This document shows positions 55,521-64,000 of a stretch of 64,000 nucleotides of DNA, one piece after another. The position numbers were made by a program, and so were the translations under genes. How positions within the stretch are numbered: position 1 is the stretch's first letter; every line of letters starts with the position of its first letter. This DNA is from Leptolyngbya sp. Heron Island J (GTDB lineage Bacteria; Cyanobacteriota; Cyanobacteriia; Phormidesmidales; Phormidesmidaceae), in NCBI RefSeq assembly GCF_000482245.1, contig NZ_AWNH01000115.1, positions 282,541-346,540 of the forward strand. Reading direction: 5' to 3'. The notes under the pieces are model-generated. The model saw only the letters and a program-made list of their open reading frames with translations. It was not told the DNA's origin and made no database searches.

Positions 55521-57008
55521 TTATTCTCCACTGCCCCACAAGACTCGGTCTAAACTCTGTTGAAAATGAGGGTCATTGTTGGCAGTTGTTTTAATCACAG
55601 CTTCGCCAGTATGAACAGACGCGGGCAACCAGAGGTATGTGCGAGCCTGACCGCGTCCTTTGATATCAATACAGCCGCGATCTTCAAATGAGTATTTGGC
55701 TTTGAGGAGCTCGTAGGTATCGGCGCTGACCTGAATCCGACCCACGACCCCATGGGACTCCATGCGGCTGGCAATATTGACGGCATCTCCCCACAGGTCA
55801 TAGCTAAACTTCTTTTTACCGATAACGCCGGCCACCACGGGACCAGTATTGATGCCAATCCGCAGTTTGAAAGGGTGTTGTTGGACGGCGGCTTGCATAT
55901 CAATGGCCATGGCCATGACGGCTGCGGCATGATTTTCCATGGGGGCAGGCACTCCCCCTACTACCATGTAGGCATCGCCTATGGTTTTAATCTTTTCTAA
56001 GCCATGGCGTTCGGCCAGGGCATCGAATATGGAAAAGATATCGTTGAGCTGACAGACTAAATCGGTGGGGGCTGTTTTGGCGGCTAGCTGGGTGAAGCCG
56101 ACAATATCAGCAAACAAAATGGTGACATTTTCAAATCGAGAGGCAATGGCGGTACGGTTGGAGAGATCGTTTTTAAGTCTGTTTGCGATCGCAACCGGCA
56201 ACACATTCCGTAACAGCGCTTCTGTTTTCTCCTGTTCACCCCTGAGGGCAATTTCTGCGGCCTGTCGTTCCTGCACCTCCTGAGAGATTTGCCCAAACAT
56301 CCAAGCAAACGCGCGGATCACCTCTCCCAGCTCATCCTGTTGAACGTGTTTGAGACTCTTGAACTCAGCTATCTGGGGTCGATCAACCACAGCCGCCGCC
56401 TGACACAGATCATCCCGTAGCAATAGCAACGGGTTAATCAGCATCCGCTCCAGCATAAAAATTGTCACCAAAGTGACAAAGGCCGCAATAATGATGACGA
56501 TCAATAAAATCAGGAGAGAATACTGAACCATGTAGCGTTTAACAGAGTTGGCGTCATGGCGAATAACCAGGATGTAGCGATCCTGAAATTGCTGGCTGGG
56601 CCAGGCCACGTCGTAACGGGTACCTGATTCTACTAACTGTGTTTCAACCCGGCTTAAGCCACTGGCTGGCACCCCTAATGACGGCATTTCTCCAAAAGAG
56701 TCAATGAGTTCTCCCGCCTCGCTGTAGAGGACAGCTCCCAGAATAATCGAGTCGGTCTTCAAAGCTGTCTGAGCTTCTACCAAAAGTGACGTAGACAGCA
56801 TATCTAACATCACGTTCGCTTTAATGGTAGCGATCACCTCTTGAGAGAGTGTTTCTAGCTCCCTCAATTTGTCCGCCCGTCGCTGACGATAGGACGGGAT
56901 AAAAACTACAAATTCAATTACGACCAGGCTCAGAAAAATCGACGTCACAATTTTCCGAGACAGCCGGGACTTTAGTAACCCCAAAGACGTCTGCAAAACA
57001 CTAACCAT
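55521..57008 (-). CDS. Membrane class III adenylate cyclase with HAMP domain
   Basis: 495 residues. Two membrane helices (about 20-38 and 165-190) flank an external sensor region of about 120 residues. A HAMP-like linker (MLERMLINPLLLLRDDL) leads to the cyclase domain: metal Asp in ILFADIVGFTQLAA and IKTIGDAYMVVGG, base-specifying Lys in EKIKTIGDAY, Asp in FSYDLWGDAVNIASRME. The Lys/Asp pair indicates ATP, so cAMP is the product. The family is common in cyanobacteria and tied to light, CO2 and motility signals. Repeat copy E touches its stop codon. Confidence 0.93.
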   Translation of the reverse strand: MVSVLQTSLGLLKSRLSRKIVTSIFLSLVVIEFVVFIPSYRQRRADKLRELETLSQEVIATIKANVMLDMLSTSLLVEAQTALKTDSIILGAVLYSEAGELIDSFGEMPSLGVPASGLSRVETQLVESGTRYDVAWPSQQFQDRYILVIRHDANSVKRYMVQYSLLILLIVIIIAAFVTLVTIFMLERMLINPLLLLRDDLCQAAAVVDRPQIAEFKSLKHVQQDELGEVIRAFAWMFGQISQEVQERQAAEIALRGEQEKTEALLRNVLPVAIANRLKNDLSNRTAIASRFENVTILFADIVGFTQLAAKTAPTDLVCQLNDIFSIFDALAERHGLEKIKTIGDAYMVVGGVPAPMENHAAAVMAMAIDMQAAVQQHPFKLRIGINTGPVVAGVIGKKKFSYDLWGDAVNIASRMESHGVVGRIQVSADTYELLKAKYSFEDRGCIDIKGRGQARTYLWLPASVHTGEAVIKTTANNDPHFQQSLDRVLWGSGE

Positions 57009-57273
57009 GGTGATTGGTCAACTACCACAACTGGAAATAGCTACATAGATGTAATACCCATCAATAAGGACAGACGCTCGCTGATGCTGTGGCAGACCCA
57101 TGGTGGGTTAGCCCCTTTAGTGGCCTATCATACAAAATCTCTCTGGACCAATCCTGAAAATTGGCAAAGGATCTCGTGAGGAGGGACTTAGGTATCCCAA
57201 AAGAATCGTTACCTAAACCCATGCGCTAGACTGATGAAGATTCACCCATGTTTAAGAGAGCCAGGCAACCGCT

Positions 57274-58752
57274 ATGACTATCGCTGTTCCGCCACTGTCA
57301 TCCCTGCGTTTGCAGGAAATTCCTAACCTGACTTACCAGTCGGCTACCGATCGGTTTGATGCCACTTGGGCCGCTCCCCTCTCAACGCTCTTGGGCCTAG
57401 GCCGAGCGGCTGGAGCTGATTTTATTGAATTTTTCCTGGAACGGCGTAACTACATCAGCTGTCTAGCTGAAGATGATGCCATTACCAGCATCTCTCCGAG
57501 CCTGACGACGGGGGCCGGGGTTCGAGTATTTAAAGGCAAATCAGACTGCTATGTCAGTACCAATGATGTTACTTTTCAGGGTCTAAAAGCAGCCCTTGAA
57601 AAGGGGCTATCAATTATGGGGCTGCTGCTGCCAGCTACCTCGGCCTATGTGCCCGAAGTCACTCTGGAAATGTTTCGGGACTATGGGGCTACTAAGGAAA
57701 ACTGGCTGACCAACTGTAGTTCTATGCAGGTGATGGGTGATGTTTTGTTGGGGGCTAATGCTTCGGTTGCCAAGGTGGCTAAGCACCTACAAGCGCGACG
57801 CACGGCCTACTTTAGAGATTGGCAAGAAGTGCTGGTGGCCAGCAGTGATGGTACCTTTGCCCGTGATATTCGCCTGACTCAATCGGTGGGTGCCAATGTT
57901 CTCTGCGCTGATGGCGACCATCGTTCTTCCATCGGTCAGCGGCTGGGTAATACCAGCGACCCGAGTTTCCTAACCGCATGGGATTATGGCACCACCGCTG
58001 CAGAGCTGGCTGAGTCGGCGGGCAAAATGCTCTATGCCGACTACGTGGAGTCCGGTAACTATCCCATTATCATGGCCAATCACTTTGGCGGTGTGATCTT
58101 CCATGAAGCCTGTGGCCACCTGCTGGAAACCACTCAGATTGAGCGGGGTACGACTCCTTTTATTGACAAAAAAGGTGAGAAAATTGCCCACGAAAACCTG
58201 ACGGCATGGGATGAAGGCCGGTCTACGGAATCCTTTGGCACCATTGATATGGATGATGAGGGCATGCCTGCCCAGCGCACCTTGCTGATTGAGAATGGCG
58301 TGCTGAAAAACTTTCTGTCTGACCGGGCCGGGGCGATGCGCACGGGTCACCCCCGTACTGGCAGCGGTCGTCGACAGAACTATACGTTCTCGGCAGCATC
58401 CCGCATGCGCAACACCTTTATTGATACTGGTGACTACAGCCTGGATGATTTGTTTGCTTCGATTGATCGCGGCATCTATTGCAAGAAAATGGGTGGTGGT
58501 AGCGTCGGTGCCACTGGTCAGTTTAACTTTGCTGTTGATGAAGCCTATTTAGTTGAGAATGGTAAAGTGACGCGTCCCCTCAAGGGGGCAACGCTGATCG
58601 GAGAAGCGGTGGATATTATGCAAAAGATTTCCATGTGCTCGCAGGATTTGAGTTTAGCTCCGGGGTTCTGTGGCTCCATTAGCGGCAGCGTTTATGTCAC
58701 TGTCGGTCAGCCTCACTTGAAGGTGGACAGCATTACGGTAGGTGGTCGTTGA
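57274..58752 (+). CDS. tldD: TldD-family metalloprotease subunit
   Basis: 492 residues. The zinc motif is [12 protein letters not shown] (HExxxH), in the TldD subunit of the TldD/PmbA (TldE) protease. [26 protein letters not shown] and [16 protein letters not shown] mark the C-terminal half. The partner PmbA gene lies downstream on the same strand, 148 bases on. In E. coli the complex matures microcin and degrades peptides; in cyanobacteria it may process ribosomal peptides or unfolded proteins. Start ATG at 57274. Confidence 0.94.
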   Translation: MTIAVPPLSSLRLQEIPNLTYQSATDRFDATWAAPLSTLLGLGRAAGADFIEFFLERRNYISCLAEDDAITSISPSLTTGAGVRVFKGKSDCYVSTNDVTFQGLKAALEKGLSIMGLLLPATSAYVPEVTLEMFRDYGATKENWLTNCSSMQVMGDVLLGANASVAKVAKHLQARRTAYFRDWQEVLVASSDGTFARDIRLTQSVGANVLCADGDHRSSIGQRLGNTSDPSFLTAWDYGTTAAELAESAGKMLYADYVESGNYPIIMANHFGGVIFHEACGHLLETTQIERGTTPFIDKKGEKIAHENLTAWDEGRSTESFGTIDMDDEGMPAQRTLLIENGVLKNFLSDRAGAMRTGHPRTGSGRRQNYTFSAASRMRNTFIDTGDYSLDDLFASIDRGIYCKKMGGGSVGATGQFNFAVDEAYLVENGKVTRPLKGATLIGEAVDIMQKISMCSQDLSLAPGFCGSISGSVYVTVGQPHLKVDSITVGGR

Positions 58753-58764
58753 CCTACCCCGCCG

Positions 58765-58787
58765 CCCCTCCCAAGAGGGGAGAGTTT
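58765..58787 (+). terminator. Hairpin with T tract between tldD and pmbA
   Basis: CCCCTC (58765-58770) and GAGGGG (58775-58780) with a four-base loop, followed by AGAGTTTTTG. It may reduce read-through from tldD into pmbA. Confidence 0.5.
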
Positions 58788-58900
58788 TTGGTTATGGAGC
58801 AAAGCTTTTGGAAGACACCATAACCTCGACACCTTAGGAAGAAAAATTCTTTTTTGTGGGCAATAATGTCCACCTTCATTCCCTATTCTCTTCACCCATA

Positions 58901-60241
58901 ATGTCCAAAGTTACTGAAATTTCTGCAAACGCTCAATCCATAGCCCAGCGGCTGGGCATTACTAAATATGATATTTACGGTGCCACCACTGATAGCACTA
59001 GTGTGCAGGTGGATAAGGGAGAGCCTAAGCAGGTCAAAGCATCTAACCGAGCCAGTATTACGGTACGGGTGTGGAACGACCAGGGTCGGTTGGGGGTGAC
59101 CTCGACTACTGATGTGGATCAGCGCGGTCTGGAACTGGCTCTCAAAACAGCGGCTGAGGCCAGTGCCTTTGGGGCAACTGAGAATATTCCTGACTTTAGC
59201 CCCGAGGCGACGGCTCCCTTGCCGGAGGTGGAGATTACTCTGGCTGAGCCCGCTCCGGTGGGAACGCTGATTGAGCGCTTGGTGAAGGCTGAGCAGTCAC
59301 TATTGAATGCCCATGATGCGATCGCAAGTGTGCCCTACAACGGTATTGCCCAAGACACCAGCGAGCACTTTTATGTCAACAGTGACGGTGCCCAGCGCAG
59401 TGCAGAACGCACCGCTGCCTCGGTTTACCTATATACCAAAACAGAACAAGAAGGGCGTAAACCTCGCTCTGGCCATGCTGTGCGGGTGGGTGTGGGTCCT
59501 GATACTCTTGATGTCGATGGCTGTTTGCAGGAAGCTACTGATAAAACCCTGAGCCACCTGGATTACCAAAAAATTGAGTCAGGCAAATATCGCGTTGTCT
59601 TATCACCAGATGCTGTTTTAAGTCTGATTCGGGCCTTTGGTAACCTGTACAATGCCCAGAGTGTTCTCGACAACCGTAGCCTTTCCACCGTCGATAGCCT
59701 CAATACGACCATTGCTTCGCCGCTGCTCTCGATTTATGACGATGCCCTACACTCAGGCAATGTGAGTCCCGAAACCTTTGATGGTGAAGGCACACCCACC
59801 CGCCGTTTACCTATTATTGAAAACGGTGTCCTGACTAATTTTTTGCACAGCGCTGGTACCGCTAAGCGCATGGGGGCTCAACCCACCGGTCACGCTAGCA
59901 TTGGTGCCAAAGTCAGCGTCGGCAGCAATTTTCTGCATATCACCCAGGGGCAGCCTGCAGAAACCAGCTATAGCCTGGACGATGCCGACAATGTTGTCTT
60001 AATCGATGACTTACAGGCGCTTCACGCCGGGGTCAATGCCCTCCAAGGCTCCTTCTCACTTCCCTTTGACGGTTGGCTAATCCAAAAGGGCAAGCGCACT
60101 AGCATTGAATCCGCTACCGTCGCTGGAGATTTTCGTCAGCTGCTGCAGTCAATTGTCTATGTCTCCCCTGACGAGGAAATTACCCCTAGCGGTGTTGCCC
60201 CCCATGTGTGGATCGATGAACTATCGATCACTGGGGAATAA
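58901..60241 (+). CDS. pmbA: PmbA/TldE-family metalloprotease subunit
   Basis: 446 residues from ATG 58901; the frame opens 15 codons upstream but MSKVTEISANAQSIAQRLG is a better N-terminus. It is homologous to TldD but lacks the HExxxH zinc motif, as expected for the non-catalytic subunit. Marks: TDSTSVQVDKGEPKQVK, SRASITVRVWNDQGRLG, and VLTNFLHSAGTAKRMG. With the preceding tldD it forms the two-gene unit. C-terminal WIDELSITGE is normal. Confidence 0.92.
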   Translation: MSKVTEISANAQSIAQRLGITKYDIYGATTDSTSVQVDKGEPKQVKASNRASITVRVWNDQGRLGVTSTTDVDQRGLELALKTAAEASAFGATENIPDFSPEATAPLPEVEITLAEPAPVGTLIERLVKAEQSLLNAHDAIASVPYNGIAQDTSEHFYVNSDGAQRSAERTAASVYLYTKTEQEGRKPRSGHAVRVGVGPDTLDVDGCLQEATDKTLSHLDYQKIESGKYRVVLSPDAVLSLIRAFGNLYNAQSVLDNRSLSTVDSLNTTIASPLLSIYDDALHSGNVSPETFDGEGTPTRRLPIIENGVLTNFLHSAGTAKRMGAQPTGHASIGAKVSVGSNFLHITQGQPAETSYSLDDADNVVLIDDLQALHAGVNALQGSFSLPFDGWLIQKGKRTSIESATVAGDFRQLLQSIVYVSPDEEITPSGVAPHVWIDELSITGE

Positions 60242-60267
60242 GTCCACGGTCCACGGTTATGTGTATT

Positions 60268-60304
60268 TCCATGCTGAGAACGTATCAATTGTGCTCAGCA
60301 TGGA
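60268..60304. terminator. Hairpin after pmbA
   Basis: TCCATGCTGAG (60268-60278) and CTCAGCATGGA (60294-60304) form an 11-bp perfect stem with a 15-base loop, 27 bases after the pmbA stop. No T tract follows, so an mRNA-stabilising hairpin is as likely as a terminator. Confidence 0.45.
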
Positions 60305-60424
60305 GACATATCCACATACTAGTGAGGACACTAATGTTTTCATGTTAAAGACACTGTGTTTTGTCTAGATCACTTAAGAATTGTGCGATATGGGTAGTAG
60401 ATAAACTCCCCTATTGTTGTAAGA

Positions 60425-62218
60425 ATGACAAGCCTTACAGGTTCTTCTCTAACATCTGGTTTGCCTAATTTTTCCAGATACGGTTTTCGAATAGAGTCTG
60501 AATTAGGGGTGAACCGAGCGGGCGGACGAGTTACCTATCTCGCGACCCATCTCAAAACAAAACAGCGGGTAGTTATTAAACAATTCCAGTTTGCCAAGTC
60601 ATCTGACTGGGCCGGGTACGATGCTTTATTACAGGAAGGGCAGGTGCTCAAAAGCCTGAAACATCCAGGCATTCCCAGATATTTGGGGGTTTTTAAGTCC
60701 GACGATGGCTTTTGCATGGTCCAGGAATATAAACGTGCTAAAAGCCTGGCTGAACCTCGCAGCTTTAGCCCCGATGCCATCCGTCAGATTGCCATCTCCT
60801 GTTTAGAGATTCTGACCTATTTGCAAACTCGGATTCCTCCGATCATTCATCGCGACTTTAAACCTGCCAACATTCTGGTCAGTGATGACTTGCAAGTCTA
60901 TCTTGTCGACTTTGGCTTTGCGCGCATCGGTGATGGTGAAGTCGGTATGAGTAGTGTCGTTAAAGGCACTCTGGGGTTTATGCCACCGGAGCAAATTTTT
61001 AATCGGCAGCTGACCGAAGCCTCGGATCTTTATGGCTTAGGCATGACCTTGATCTGTCTGCTGACCAATACCCCTGCCCATCAGGTCGGTAAGCTGGTGG
61101 ATGTTACCTATCAAGTGGATTTTAATCAGCTTAAGGCTGACTTGAGCTGCCAATGGATCGCATGGCTGGCAAAAATGGTAGAACCTCGCTTAGGCGAGCG
61201 TTTTGCCAACGCCAGTGTGGCTCTAGAAAACATTCCAGACCATGGTCTGCGTCAGCCACAAATCACGTTGAAGCAGTCAACTATCGAGCTAAACGCTAAC
61301 CATCGAGGTGAGTTGTTAACAGCCGCTATCACCCTGAATAATGCTGTCCCCGAAACCCACTTAGCGGGACGTTGGCAGGTGGCTCCCCACAGCAGCGACC
61401 CTAATAACACCAACCATCACAGCTGGATTCAATTCTCTCCAACTGATTTTCATGGCAATGACATCACCACTCAGATTCAGATTGATACCGGCAAGTTGAT
61501 GGCTGGGCAAACCTACCAACGCACTTTATTGCTCAAAAGTAATGCCCAGCAATCGGTCTATGCTCTGAATCTAAATGTGCAGACGGCTCCCATGCCGCTA
61601 CTTACCCCTAAAGGTACTGCCTATCCATTGCTGATGGTTTTGTTAGTTGCCTGTTGGAGTACAGTTTGGATTGTCAGTTCTCTGGCTCCTGAATATGACG
61701 CGTCCATTCCCGGTGTCAGCAACGGTCTCAGCGTACTGGCTATTTTTGGCACCAGTCTAGGCTTACAAATTGCTGGCTGGCTTTTGCATGAAGCCAGGCT
61801 CAAGTCCCCGGCAGCTCGGCTGATCACCGTTATTGGGGCTGTGGGGGTAGCGTTGATTGCTCCCTTATGTCTGGTGCTGGATATCACTCCTACCGATGGC
61901 ATTACGACTGCGATCATTGTGGGCCTGGGGGCCATTGGTGGCAGCATTGTCGGTGCGACTAATGGATTGACCATTGATCGCTTTTGGCAGCAAGGGTTTC
62001 AACCAAAATTTGCCATTGGCCTATCTTTACTTACAGGTCTCCTGGGCACCGGGCTCGGTTTGATAAAAGGTCTTACCATCAGTAATCCCTGGATGACGTT
62101 TGGGGTAATTGCCAACGGTATTGGCATTGGTACGATGCTGACCTACTTGCCAATTCGTCGGGCGCAAGCCATTGCCCTGTATCGCCGCAATGTGGAACGC
62201 AGTTTGATTCGTCCTTAG
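60425..62218 (+). CDS. Membrane Ser/Thr protein kinase
   Basis: 597 residues. Kinase domain 18-275: divergent glycine loop GVNRAGGRVTYLA, catalytic lysine in VVIKQF (Lys52), IIHRDFKPANILV (HRD 142-144), DFGFAR (162-167) and GTLGFMPPEQI. A beta-rich segment of about 110 residues follows (285-395, with YQRTLLLKSNAQQSVYALNL), resembling an Ig-like or DUF-type sandwich. The last 190 residues hold about six hydrophobic helices. Family and layout are typical of cyanobacterial two-part membrane kinases; the target is unknown. It follows pmbA but has its own upstream gap. Confidence 0.9.
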   Translation: MTSLTGSSLTSGLPNFSRYGFRIESELGVNRAGGRVTYLATHLKTKQRVVIKQFQFAKSSDWAGYDALLQEGQVLKSLKHPGIPRYLGVFKSDDGFCMVQEYKRAKSLAEPRSFSPDAIRQIAISCLEILTYLQTRIPPIIHRDFKPANILVSDDLQVYLVDFGFARIGDGEVGMSSVVKGTLGFMPPEQIFNRQLTEASDLYGLGMTLICLLTNTPAHQVGKLVDVTYQVDFNQLKADLSCQWIAWLAKMVEPRLGERFANASVALENIPDHGLRQPQITLKQSTIELNANHRGELLTAAITLNNAVPETHLAGRWQVAPHSSDPNNTNHHSWIQFSPTDFHGNDITTQIQIDTGKLMAGQTYQRTLLLKSNAQQSVYALNLNVQTAPMPLLTPKGTAYPLLMVLLVACWSTVWIVSSLAPEYDASIPGVSNGLSVLAIFGTSLGLQIAGWLLHEARLKSPAARLITVIGAVGVALIAPLCLVLDITPTDGITTAIIVGLGAIGGSIVGATNGLTIDRFWQQGFQPKFAIGLSLLTGLLGTGLGLIKGLTISNPWMTFGVIANGIGIGTMLTYLPIRRAQAIALYRRNVERSLIRP

Positions 62219-62331
62219 GGCGTTGCATTTTGGGGGCACATTTTAGGATTAACAAGGTAGCATTAGGGTGTTTATTGGTTGGTCTGGTTTGCAGTCTATC
62301 CAGGCATAATTTTTTAAGAGGGATTTTTGGG

Positions 62332-62811
62332 ATGGCTCTTCGGAAACTAACACCATTTTTAGTGTTTGGGTTGCTAACAGTGGCAAGTGAAGCCTCGGCC
62401 CATATGATTGAGACTAATTATTTCCTTGATCGGTTTTCCAATGAGCAGTCCCAGCAGGTGCTAAAAATGCAAAGCACCTATAGCAACGGTCAACCGCTCA
62501 AAGGGGCTAAGGTCAATATCTATTCACCCAACAATCCGGTAACGCCCTGGGCGCAAGGGATAACGGATAGTGAAGGTCGGTTTAGCTTTAGTCCTGATCA
62601 AACCAAGCCCGGAGATTGGGAAGTGGTCATCCGGCAACAGGGCCATGGGGATATTTTGACGGTACCTGTGGATGAGGCTGGGGTGACGACAGAGCTGATT
62701 AGCGATCGCAGCGACACTGACATTCATTATGGCAGCAGCTCCTACCTCGGTTGGGTAGTCTCCCTGGTTACTCTGGCTGGCTTTGGTCTTTGGCGTCGTC
62801 TTCAAAAGTAA
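62332..62811 (+). CDS. Exported protein with carboxypeptidase-regulatory-like domain and C-terminal membrane anchor
   Basis: 159 residues from ATG 62332, which has AGAGGG upstream; the frame is open another 34 codons back. A signal peptide ends at SEASA. The mature part starts HMIETNYF and holds a small beta-sandwich (QPLKGAKVNIYSPNN, WAQGITDSEGRFSFSPDQ, GDWEVVIRQQGHGD), like DUF4198/carboxypeptidase regulatory domains found near nickel or cobalt carriers. A C-terminal hydrophobic helix ends in RRLQK. No metal transporter is adjacent, so the metal link is inference. Confidence 0.75.
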   Translation: MALRKLTPFLVFGLLTVASEASAHMIETNYFLDRFSNEQSQQVLKMQSTYSNGQPLKGAKVNIYSPNNPVTPWAQGITDSEGRFSFSPDQTKPGDWEVVIRQQGHGDILTVPVDEAGVTTELISDRSDTDIHYGSSSYLGWVVSLVTLAGFGLWRRLQK

Positions 62812-62845
62812 TTGCCGACTGACTCTATTCTAATAATTTTCAATT

Positions 62846-62895
62846 AACTGCAGATAAACGGCTGCCATTAGAGATGGAGCCGTTCATCTGCAGTT
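62846..62895. terminator. Long hairpin between convergent genes
   Basis: AACTGCAGATAAACGGCT (62846-62863) pairs with AGCCGTTCATCTGCAGTT (62878-62895) with one mismatch over 18 bp. The 14-base loop contains CCAT and ATGG, which extend the fold. It is between the exported protein and the convergent hypothetical gene and may end both transcripts. Confidence 0.65.
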
Positions 62896-62917
62896 TGCTT
62901 ATGCTTAATGCTAGAGT

Positions 62918-63274
62918 TCAAACTCGTTGCAAATACTGGTACTCTTCGTTCTTCAAGCAATCCAATAACTCAATTAGTTTTTTCAAACGATATACCAGCT
63001 CTGCTTGCGGTTTATCATGCTCAAGTTGCAAAATTACCTGCTTAGTATGGAGTAGTACAGAGTCGGTAAAAAACTCGACAAACGTTTTCCGGGTTGCTGG
63101 AGCTAGCTGCACCAGCGGTAGTGTAAACAGCTCACCATTGATAGATAAATCCGTAGCGGCTTCCTCGCCAATTCGGGCAAAATCAGTGCGCGCCAACCAC
63201 AGCAAAAATGTGTCAGCAACCTCAACACGACACATTAGTTGCTTATCGCTACTAAAAAACTCGATATTTAGCAT
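62918..63274 (-). CDS. Hypothetical soluble protein, 118 residues
   Basis: ATG start at 63272-63274. The protein is about half beta-like (NIEFFSSDKQLMCRVEVAD) and half helical (TRKTFVEFFTDSVLLHTKQ, LVYRLKKLIELLDCL). It has no signal peptide or membrane helix. I do not recognise a family. It converges with the exported protein upstream and is followed by a hairpin at 62846. Confidence 0.55.
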   Translation of the reverse strand: MLNIEFFSSDKQLMCRVEVADTFLLWLARTDFARIGEEAATDLSINGELFTLPLVQLAPATRKTFVEFFTDSVLLHTKQVILQLEHDKPQAELVYRLKKLIELLDCLKNEEYQYLQRV

Positions 63275-63610
63275 GGTCTATAACGCTATCTGCATTGAGT
63301 ATGACGCAATTAAGCGAGCAACGCATGATGCTAGGAAAACACTTCCTGCAGCTAATGTCCTAATTATAAGACAGTACTAATGAGGAATCCTTTGCCTCAG
63401 TTACATTAAACAAAATTCTGAGCAAAGGTTCAGTAAGAAAATCGGTGCTATGGCAAAGGATGGAAGAATGATAATAAAAGGTATGAGAAAAATACTTGAA
63501 AGTGGCAACGTTTTAGGATTCTAAATTGTCCGAACTAAAGCTGTACCTGCTGTTGCCTGATTGAGCTACCGCACAATGGTTACTTAGTCGCGCCGCACAA
63601 TTTAAAAACA
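63275..63610. other. Intergenic stretch between the hypothetical gene and psbA
   Basis: No gene seen in about 335 bases. It is AT-rich and holds the upstream region of the leftward hypothetical gene. The psbA terminator adjoins on the right at 63611. Confidence 0.4.
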
Positions 63611-63640
63611 GAAAGCGCCCCTCATTTGAGGGGCGCTTTC
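63611..63640 (-). terminator. Rho-independent terminator of psbA
   Basis: GAAAGCGCCCCTC (63611-63623) and GAGGGGCGCTTTC (63628-63640) form a perfect 13-bp stem with a 4-base loop. Read leftward, the stem is followed by TGTTTTTAAA. It is 41 bases after the psbA stop. This is the strongest terminator in the window, as suits a very highly expressed gene. Confidence 0.92.
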
Positions 63641-63681
63641 TCTGCTAAATCAAGTTAGCAGTTGCAATCAAACCAGGACGA

Positions 63682-64000
<319 letters not shown>

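Overview
The window is chromosomal DNA from a cyanobacterium. The right edge carries the end of psbA (photosystem II D1). The window also holds a phylloquinone (men) cluster, a full set of tocopherol genes, psb34, ycf46, groEL2 under a CIRCE operator, and many copies of the HIP1 octamer GCGATCGC. The look is that of a freshwater or terrestrial filamentous or Synechococcales-type cyanobacterium (Leptolyngbya-like), but the genus is inference. I saw no rRNA, tRNA, CRISPR array or complete insertion sequence.

Layout. 1-3.5 kb: naphthoquinone/phylloquinone synthesis (a DHNA-CoA thioesterase fragment converging on menE, then menC and menA). 3.6-16.2 kb: housekeeping genes (mutS2, a DUF790/Bax1-like nuclease, a receiver-only regulator, upp, YggT, ycf46, an AI-2E-type permease, recJ) and several small membrane or exported proteins. 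16.3-21.4 kb: a lipoprotein, a 55-residue PCP-reductase-domain protein, a SUMF1-type lipoprotein and a GH13 sugar phosphorylase. 21.4-25.6 kb: two divergent pairs that together cover tocopherol synthesis (methyltransferase and homogentisate phytyltransferase leftward; hpd and tocopherol cyclase rightward). 26.6-29.2 kb: a divergent FAD desaturase-like and Rieske oxygenase pair with an 11-bp inverted repeat between them. 29.3-36 kb: an AddB/UvrD-like protein, psb34, a DUF697 GTPase, a CPBP protease, Ap4A phosphorylase and a Mo-nitrogenase C-terminal-like protein. 36.7-42.3 kb: groEL2, a membrane protein, an S9 peptidase and a lipoprotein.

43-50.4 kb is the accessory part. It contains an inverted-repeat element of the GTAGGTTGGG type, a HepT/MntA toxin-antitoxin pair, an uncharacterised 374-residue protein, a 976-residue STAND NTPase with a membrane-like N-terminus, a NACHT core, a SUMF1-like segment and a GUN4-like C-terminus, then a Uma2 nuclease and a methyltransferase. 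This is the best candidate for an undescribed system: a NACHT switch that may sense tetrapyrroles, beside nuclease and toxin genes.

50.6-64 kb returns to core functions: gcvP and gcvH (glycine cleavage), a VanY-type carboxypeptidase, a class III adenylate cyclase, the TldD/PmbA protease pair, a membrane Ser/Thr kinase, small exported and unknown proteins, and psbA.

A family of about 90-bp elements bounded by GCCGTTGCTGAT and ATCAGCAACGGC recurs at four clear sites and one degenerate site, always between genes. It is the most obvious non-coding structure not explained by gene annotation. All functional statements come from motif and family recognition by eye; no database search was run.
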